Shown in pieces: positions 1 through 5,166 of a DNA stretch of 6,351 nucleotides. Within the stretch, counting starts at the first letter, position 1. Each line of letters begins with the position of its first letter. Source of the DNA: AC-69 sp036519575 (GTDB taxonomy: Bacteria; Actinomycetota; UBA4738; HRBIN12). Position numbers and translations under genes: made by a program. The stretch is from the NCBI GenBank assembly GCA_036519575.1, contig DATDKZ010000046.1:1-6351 (forward strand), in the 5' to 3' direction. Under the pieces are notes generated by a model. It had not been told where the DNA came from. It did no database searches and saw only the letters and a program-made list of their open reading frames with translations.

Positions 1-1
1 C

Positions 2-1795
2 GCGATCGGGGACTACGGCCTCATCGGAGACGGCCGCACGGCTGCACTCTGCTCCTCACAGGGCTCCATCGACTGGTTGTGCATCCCCCGATTCGACTCG
101 GATCCCGTGTTCGGACGTCTGGTCGGAGGCGAGCGCGCCGGCTCCTTCTCCATCCGCGTCGACGGCGTCCGGGAGACCTTCAGGCGCTATCGCGACCGTT
201 CTGCCGTCCTGGAAACGACCTGGCGGACGGGATCCTCAGAGGTTCGGTTGACCGAGGGGATGGTGCTCGACGTCTCGAGCTCGCTCATCCCCCAGCTCGT
301 GCTGGTCAGACAGCTCGAAACGCGAGGCGCGCCGGCCATCGCACGAATCCGGTTCGACCCCCGGCGGGGCCTACCGGGCGACGCGCCGCGGACGGATCGG
401 CGGTCGAACCTCCTGGCGTGCTCCTGGGGATCGCTCGTGCTCGGGCTCCTCGTCGAACCGGACATCCCGCTCGTTCCGAGCGAGGAGATCGATGTGCCCC
501 TCGACCCCGCGTCGCCCCTGACCTTCGTCCTGACGGTGGCCGACCGCGAACCGATCATCCACATTGACTCCGAAACCGCCCTTCGGGCGCTCGAGGCGAC
601 GGATGACTGGTGGCGCGAGTGGTGTCGAGGGGTTCGCTACCAAGGGCCGCAGAACGATGCCGTCCTGCGGAGCCTGATCACCCTTCGGCTCCTCACCTAC
701 GCGCCGTCCGGTGCCCCGGTCGCCGCGGCCACGACCTCTCTCCCGGAAACGATCGGCGGTCCGAGCAACTGGGACTACCGCTTCTCCTGGCCGCGGGACG
801 CGAGCATCGGGCTGTCGGCATTCCTCTCCGTGGGGAGGCCCGAAGAAGCCCACGCGTTCATCCACTGGCTGCTGCAGGCGAGCCGATTGACGCGTCCTCG
901 CCTCCACGTGCTGTACACGCTGGATGGCAATCCCGGGCCCAAGGAGCGTGAGATCCCAGACGTCCCGGGATACCGAGGGAGCCGACCCGTCCGAGTAGGG
1001 AATGCCGCTTCACACCAGCACCAACTGGACGTGTACGGCTGGGTTCTGGATGCCGCATGGGGCATGGTCCGGTCGCGTCAACGGCTCCACGCCGAGACGT
1101 GGAGGACGATGTCCGGCCTTGCCGACTTCGTCGCCGAGCGCTGGAGGCACCCGGACGCGAGCATGTGGGAGGTGCGCGGCGACGAACGACACTACGTCCA
1201 CTCCAAGCTCATGGGATGGCTGGCGCTGGACCGGGCGGTGCGGATCGCGGGAACCCACCGCACGCGCCAGCGCCGCGTCGAACGGTGGCGAGCCGAACGC
1301 GACGCGTTGGCCGCCGACGTTCGCGAACGGGGCTTCGATCCGCGCCGGGGCTCCTACGTGCGTTCCTACGGCGCGGCCGACCTCGACGCCGCGCTCCTGC
1401 TTCTGCCTGCGCTCGGATTCGAGGAGACAGGGTCCCCTCGAGTCCGAGGGACGGTGTCCGCCATCCGCGCGGAGCTCGCGTCGGGACCCTTCGTCTTCCG
1501 GTACCACTCCGGAGACGGCCAGGCGGGCGCGGAGGGCGCCTTCCTCGCCTGCTCGTTCTGGCTCGTTGACGCGCTGGCTCGATTGGGCAATGTTGGCGAA
1601 GCCGCAGGACTCTTCGAGAGCCTCCTCGGGCATGCGAACGACCTCGGGTTGTTCGGGGAGGAAATGGATCCCTCCACCGGAGAGCACCTCGGCAATTTCC
1701 CTCAGGGACTCACCCACGCTGCCCTGATCCAGGCCGCACTGTCATTCCAGGCGGCGAGGCACGGGGTCCCTCCGTCCTCCACTCCTACGGCTTGA
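2..1795 (+). CDS. Glycoside hydrolase family 15 protein (glucoamylase/trehalase type), N-terminus off the left edge
   Basis: GH15 enzymes hydrolyse terminal alpha-glucosidic bonds with inversion, acting on maltodextrins, dextran or trehalose. The frame is open from base 2, and the first codons (IGDYGLIGDGRTAAL, then GSIDWLCIPRFDSD) are the usual GH15 N-terminus, so only about 5-20 residues are missing. A TTG at 77 is internal, not the start. 597 residues are visible, close to the usual ~600. Counting from base 2: an N-terminal beta-sandwich region (about 1-230), then the (alpha/alpha)6 barrel with NWDYRFSWPRDAS from residue 256, MWEVRG at 388-393 (Glu390 is the likely general acid), and GEEMDP at 552-557 followed by GEHLGNFPQ. 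One of Glu553/Glu554 is the likely general base. Both catalytic regions are intact, so the enzyme is probably active. A signal peptide cannot be judged because the N-terminus is missing. Glucoamylase, glucodextranase and trehalase cannot be told apart here; intracellular trehalases of this type are common in actinobacteria. It converges on an unrelated operon. Confidence 0.93.
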   Translation, partial: AIGDYGLIGDGRTAALCSSQGSIDWLCIPRFDSDPVFGRLVGGERAGSFSIRVDGVRETFRRYRDRSAVLETTWRTGSSEVRLTEGMVLDVSSSLIPQLVLVRQLETRGAPAIARIRFDPRRGLPGDAPRTDRRSNLLACSWGSLVLGLLVEPDIPLVPSEEIDVPLDPASPLTFVLTVADREPIIHIDSETALRALEATDDWWREWCRGVRYQGPQNDAVLRSLITLRLLTYAPSGAPVAAATTSLPETIGGPSNWDYRFSWPRDASIGLSAFLSVGRPEEAHAFIHWLLQASRLTRPRLHVLYTLDGNPGPKEREIPDVPGYRGSRPVRVGNAASHQHQLDVYGWVLDAAWGMVRSRQRLHAETWRTMSGLADFVAERWRHPDASMWEVRGDERHYVHSKLMGWLALDRAVRIAGTHRTRQRRVERWRAERDALAADVRERGFDPRRGSYVRSYGAADLDAALLLLPALGFEETGSPRVRGTVSAIRAELASGPFVFRYHSGDGQAGAEGAFLACSFWLVDALARLGNVGEAAGLFESLLGHANDLGLFGEEMDPSTGEHLGNFPQGLTHAALIQAALSFQAARHGVPPSSTPTA

Positions 1796-1821
1796 GGAAC
1801 GCCCCGAGGAGGGCGCCGTAG
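1785..1821. repeat. Imperfect inverted repeat at the convergent gene junction
   Basis: Outer arms CTACGGC (1785-1791) and GCCGTAG (1815-1821) pair perfectly. Inside them GCCC (1801-1804) pairs with GGGC (1811-1814) around a 6-nt loop, directly stacked on the right outer arm, leaving a 9-nt one-sided bulge (1792-1800). The left arm contains the stop codon of the minus-strand membrane protein gene and touches the plus-strand GH15 stop. It could help end transcription or protect 3' ends from both sides. Neither strand shows a T-run after it, so it is not a canonical intrinsic terminator. In GC-rich DNA it may be chance. Confidence 0.3.
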
Positions 1822-2258
1822 ACGACATGCGCGATGAGCGCGATGACCGGCGTCTGGGTGCCGTAATTCAGGGCGAGCGGCCCGGGCGGCTCGAGCGTGG
1901 CCCGAAGATCCGGGCCACTCCGCACGGAGGCCATCCTCGGATGGATGCCGGGCAGGAGCGGGATGATCACAATGAGAGCGGCGAGGCCGTGTACGAGTCC
2001 GAACAGGGCCCCAAGCCACCACGTCGCACGTCCGATCAAGGCGAACGCCGCCGCGTACAGGAGCGCGAACACCTGGCCGTTGACGAGGTGGACGAGGAAC
2101 CCGATCGCCCGCGCGAGGTCGGGGCTTTCCACGAAGATCGTTCCGAGCATCATCGGGATATCCATCCGCGAGAGGCCGGCGAGCTGAGCGGCCACCATGA
2201 TGCCCGTCAGGACGACGGTCGCGACGAAGCCGAAGGTCGCCCAGCCCCACCAATCCAT
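1785..2258 (-). CDS. Small uncharacterised integral membrane protein, about four transmembrane helices
   Basis: The 157-residue product has four clear hydrophobic segments: about residues 5-28, 49-76, 79-103 and 134-155. A polar loop (about 105-130) holds HPRM and several charged residues. His57 (LVHLVNG), His90 (LVHGLAA) and His144 (IAHVVYG) lie in or beside the helices, and a MDIPMMLG stretch follows helix 1. The pattern recalls small bacterial membrane families of unknown function (DUF6789-like is my best recollection), but I cannot confirm that and assign no function. The ATG at 2258 is the first start after an in-frame stop. It lies 9 nt after the dehydrogenase stop and has only a weak GGA upstream, so translation is probably coupled to the gene before it. 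It is the last gene of the operon, and its stop overlaps the converging GH15 gene by 11 nt. Continuous hydrophobic segments and a helix-sized layout make this frame real rather than a shadow. Confidence 0.8.
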   Translation of the reverse strand: MDWWGWATFGFVATVVLTGIMVAAQLAGLSRMDIPMMLGTIFVESPDLARAIGFLVHLVNGQVFALLYAAAFALIGRATWWLGALFGLVHGLAALIVIIPLLPGIHPRMASVRSGPDLRATLEPPGPLALNYGTQTPVIALIAHVVYGALLGAFLKP

Positions 2259-2267
2259 CAGGGTCCG

Positions 2268-3758
2268 CTAGTGGCCTCGGCCCTCGGGCTTCGAGTGGTC
2301 CAGCTTCTCCGGGAGCCACCAGCGCGACGTGACGACCTTGTGGCGCGTGTAGAACCGGATGCCGTCCTTGCCCGTGGCATGCAGGTCCCCGAAGAACGAG
2401 TTCTTCCACCCTGTGAACGGGAAGAACGCCATCGGGGCCGCCACACCGACGTTCACGCCGAGCATTCCGGCCTCCGCGCGGCGCTTGAACGCACGCGCGT
2501 TCGCCCCCGACGTGGTGAAGATCGACGCAGCGTTGCCGTACGAGCTGGCATTCATGATGTCCAGGGCCTCGTCGATGTCCGACGCCCGGACCACCGAGAG
2601 CACCGGCCCGAACATCTCGTCCCGCCACAGGGCCATGTCCGGCGTCACGCGGTCGAAGATCGTCGGGCCCAGGAAGAATCCATCGGACGGCCCGACGCCC
2701 CGGCCGTCGGAGACGAGGGTCGCCCCGACCTCCTCTCCCTGTTCGATGTACCCGATCAACTCCTTCCTTCGCTCTTCCCGGATCACCGGTCCCATGTCGG
2801 TAGCCGGCTCCATGCCCGGTCCCACCGTCAGCCGGCCGGCCTGGTCCGAGAGCTCCTGGACCAGCGCATCACCCAGCGAGCCCACGCCCACGGCCACGCT
2901 TCCGGCCAGGCAGCGCTGCCCCGCGTTCCCGAACGCGGATGAAAGCAGCGCCGTGACCGTCTTGTCCAGGTCCGCGTCGTCCATGACCAGCAGGTGATTC
3001 TTGGCCCCGCCGAGGGCCTGGACTCGCTTGCCGTTCGCCGCGCCGGTCGCGTAGATGTACGCGGCCACGCCGGCTGAGCCCACGAAGGAGACGGCGGCTA
3101 CGTCGGGATGGGTGAGCAGCGCGTCGACCGAGTCCTTCGCCCCGTGGACCACGTTGAACACGCCGTCGGGCAGCCCGGCCTCGGTCAGGAGCTCGGCGAT
3201 CCTGATGGCCGAAAGTGGCGTCCGCTGCGATGGCTTGTGCACGAACGTGTTGCCGCACGCGACCGCCAGGGGGATCATCCACAGCGGAACCATGTTCGGG
3301 AAGTTGAACGGTGTGATACCGGCCACCACCCCCACCGGGAACCGGACGAGCTCCTCGTCGATGCCTTCGGCGATCTGGTCCAGGTTCGTGCCCATCATCA
3401 GCGTCGGCGCGCCGCAAGCCAGCTCCACGACTTCGATGGCCCGACGGACCTCGCCCCGGGCCTCCGCAAGGGTCTTGCCGTTCTCGTGGGTGACCAACCG
3501 GGACAGCTCCTCGAACAGGTCCTCGAGCAGGGCCTTGAACCGGAACATCACCTGGGCCCGATCCGGGACGGGCGTGTCGGCCCAGGCGGGGAAGGCCTCC
3601 GAGGCGGCCCGCACGGCCCGGTCGATCTCCTCGGGTGTGGAATACGGGAGCAGCGCAATGGTCTCGCCGGTCGCAGGGTCGTAGATCGGGTCGACTTCGT
3701 CGGACCCCGACTCCTGGAACCGCCCGCCGATCAGTGCCGGCACTCGCTCGGCGCTCAT
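2268..3758 (-). CDS. mmsA: CoA-acylating methylmalonate-semialdehyde / malonate-semialdehyde dehydrogenase
   Basis: Aldehyde dehydrogenase superfamily enzyme of 496 residues, the usual MMSDH length. The family oxidises malonate semialdehyde to acetyl-CoA, or methylmalonate semialdehyde to propionyl-CoA, with NAD+ and CoA and loss of CO2. Visible motifs: TPFNFPNMVP (149-158), HKPSQRTP (174-181, cofactor pocket), SFVGSAGVA (224-232), QALGGAKNH (247-255) and the catalytic site GNAGQRC with Cys283. Asn254 stands where hydrolytic aldehyde dehydrogenases have their general-base Glu; this is characteristic of the CoA-dependent MMSDH branch. Arg282 beside the catalytic Cys fits binding of the substrate carboxylate. 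The ATG at 3758 was chosen because AAGGAG lies 9 nt upstream; the open frame extends to 3875, but that would overlap the end of the dihydropyrimidinase gene. It follows that gene by 34 nt. Next to a dihydropyrimidinase and an aminotransferase, the likely job is the last step of uracil/thymine breakdown. A role in valine or inositol catabolism is less supported by context. Confidence 0.95.
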   Translation of the reverse strand: MSAERVPALIGGRFQESGSDEVDPIYDPATGETIALLPYSTPEEIDRAVRAASEAFPAWADTPVPDRAQVMFRFKALLEDLFEELSRLVTHENGKTLAEARGEVRRAIEVVELACGAPTLMMGTNLDQIAEGIDEELVRFPVGVVAGITPFNFPNMVPLWMIPLAVACGNTFVHKPSQRTPLSAIRIAELLTEAGLPDGVFNVVHGAKDSVDALLTHPDVAAVSFVGSAGVAAYIYATGAANGKRVQALGGAKNHLLVMDDADLDKTVTALLSSAFGNAGQRCLAGSVAVGVGSLGDALVQELSDQAGRLTVGPGMEPATDMGPVIREERRKELIGYIEQGEEVGATLVSDGRGVGPSDGFFLGPTIFDRVTPDMALWRDEMFGPVLSVVRASDIDEALDIMNASSYGNAASIFTTSGANARAFKRRAEAGMLGVNVGVAAPMAFFPFTGWKNSFFGDLHATGKDGIRFYTRHKVVTSRWWLPEKLDHSKPEGRGH

Positions 3759-3767
3759 GCCCACCAG

Positions 3768-3773
3768 CTCCTT
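3768..3773 (-). promoter_or_regulatory. Ribosome binding site of mmsA, fixes its start
   Basis: On the minus strand AAGGAG is followed by 9 nt and then ATG (3758-3756). A GTG two codons upstream of this ATG would leave only about 3 nt of spacing, so the ATG is preferred. It lies in the short gap after the dihydropyrimidinase stop, which suggests mmsA is translated independently from a shared mRNA. Confidence 0.8.
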
Positions 3774-3792
3774 CGTTGGATTCGACGTTGAA

Positions 3793-5166
3793 TCAGAATG
3801 CCATCCGGGTGCGAGGGATGAACGTCCCCTGGCCCTCCTTCGCGTGGAACTCGCCGTCCTCGACCAGGACCGCACCCCGCTGCAGGACGATCTGGGGAAG
3901 TCCCTTCACCTTCATGCCCTCGAAACAGGAGTAGTCGACGTTCATGTGGTGTGTCGTCGCGGACAGGACCCGCTCGTGGTTGGGGTCGAACACGACGATG
4001 TCGGCGTCCGAGCCCGGCGCGATGGTTCCTTTCCGTGGGTACAGACCGAACATCTTGGCCGGCGCCGTCGCCACGAGCTGGACGAACCGGTTCAGGCCGA
4101 TCCGCCCGTCGTGGACCCCCTGGAAGATCAGCGTGTACCGGTCCTCCACGCTCGGCAGCCCGTTTGGGATCTTCGAGAAGTCGTCCTTGCCCAGCTCCTT
4201 CTGACCCTTGTAGTTGAACGGCGCGTGGTCGGTGGCCACGATCTGGAGATCGTCCTGTTTGAGGCCGGCCCACAGCTCCTCCTGGTGATCCTTGGGGCGC
4301 AGCGGAGGAGAGCAGACGAACTTCGCGCCCTCGAACCCTGGCCGGGCCATGTCGTCGGAGGACAGATAGAGGTACTGAGGACACGTCTCGGCGTAGGCCG
4401 GCAGGCCTCGATCGCGGGCCTCGCGCACCGCGTTCAGCGCGTCCCGCGAGGTCAGGTGCACGACGTACGCGGGCGTGCCCGCCAGCTCGGCCAGCTTGAA
4501 CACGCGGTGGACCGCCTCCCCCTCCATCGCGGCGGGCCGGGACATCCCGTGGTACTTCGGCTCGGTCTTGCCCTCCGCGACGTACTTCTTGACCAGCACA
4601 TCGATGGGGCCGCCGTTCTCAGCGTGCATCATGATCAGGGCGCCGCTGTCCGCGGCCCGCTGCATGGCCCGGAAGATGGACGCGTCGTCCAGCATGAACA
4701 CCCCGGGGTACGCCATGAACAGCTTGAACGAGGTGACCCCCTCGCCGACCAGCTCGTCCATCTCCTTCAGGACCTGGTCGTTGACCTCCTTGACGATCAT
4801 GTGGAACCCGAAATCGGTACAGGCCTTCTGGGCTTTCTCGTGCCAGGTGTCGAGGCCCTTGCGGAGGCCCTCACCCGTCCCCTGGAGGGCGAAGTCGACC
4901 ACCGTGGTGGTCCCGCCAAAGGCGGCGGCCCGGGTCCCCGTCCCGAAGTCGTCCGAGCAGAACGATCCGCCGAACGGGAGGTCGAAGTGCGTGTGCGGGT
5001 CCACGCCCCCAGGCATCACGTATCGGTCGGTTGCATCGATGACCTTGTCGGCCTGAACGGGCATGTCCAGGCCGATGGCGGCGACCCGGTCGCCCTCGAT
5101 GACGACGTCGGCCCGGGTCGTCTCGGTGGCCGTGACGACCGTGCCGTTCTTGATGACCGTCCTCAC
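3793..5166 (-). CDS. hydA: Dihydropyrimidinase (D-hydantoinase family)
   Basis: Cyclic amidohydrolase that opens dihydrouracil or dihydrothymine to N-carbamoyl-beta-alanine or its methyl analogue; many members also cleave 5-substituted hydantoins. The 457 residues match the family. All binuclear-metal ligands are visible: His58 and His60 (GGVDPHTHFDLPFGG), Lys148 (TSFKLFMAYPG, expected to be carboxylated), His181 (MMHAENG), His237 (VVHLTS) and Asp313 (VATDHAPF). Tyr153 is the likely substrate-contacting tyrosine, and CSPPLRP (285-291) and NGLPSVEDR (335-343) are further family motifs. The start is the GTG at 5166: it overlaps the aminotransferase stop in a 4-nt GTGA, AGGAGG lies 7 nt upstream, and the protein then begins VRTVIKNGTVV, the normal beginning of the fold. 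The open frame continues to 6006, but that extension is a shadow of the aminotransferase. Context favours dihydropyrimidinase over a biotechnological-type hydantoinase or an allantoinase, although the sequence alone does not fix the substrate. Confidence 0.95.
   Translation of the reverse strand: MRTVIKNGTVVTATETTRADVVIEGDRVAAIGLDMPVQADKVIDATDRYVMPGGVDPHTHFDLPFGGSFCSDDFGTGTRAAAFGGTTTVVDFALQGTGEGLRKGLDTWHEKAQKACTDFGFHMIVKEVNDQVLKEMDELVGEGVTSFKLFMAYPGVFMLDDASIFRAMQRAADSGALIMMHAENGGPIDVLVKKYVAEGKTEPKYHGMSRPAAMEGEAVHRVFKLAELAGTPAYVVHLTSRDALNAVREARDRGLPAYAETCPQYLYLSSDDMARPGFEGAKFVCSPPLRPKDHQEELWAGLKQDDLQIVATDHAPFNYKGQKELGKDDFSKIPNGLPSVEDRYTLIFQGVHDGRIGLNRFVQLVATAPAKMFGLYPRKGTIAPGSDADIVVFDPNHERVLSATTHHMNVDYSCFEGMKVKGLPQIVLQRGAVLVEDGEFHAKEGQGTFIPRTRMAF

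Noticed and set aside
1435..1450. Perfect 6-bp hairpin CCCTCG-AGTC-CGAGGG
   Set aside because: It is inside the GH15 coding region with no T-run, and stems of this size are expected by chance in such GC-rich DNA.
1010..1717. 235-residue minus-strand open frame opposite GH15
   Set aside because: It covers the catalytic part of GH15 in antisense and has no motif or ribosome binding site; it is a composition artefact.
1702..2628. 308-residue minus-strand open frame
   Set aside because: It spans three real genes in another frame and is extremely Arg/Gly/Pro-rich; the alternative frames give a clean membrane protein and an mmsA C-terminus.
1827..2942. 371-residue plus-strand open frame
   Set aside because: It is antisense to the membrane protein and mmsA, with shadow composition (Arg, Glu, His, Pro) and no recognisable motif.
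3759..3875. Longer start for mmsA at 3875
   Set aside because: The 39 extra residues are low-complexity, overlap the dihydropyrimidinase C-terminus and lack the ribosome binding site that the ATG at 3758 has.
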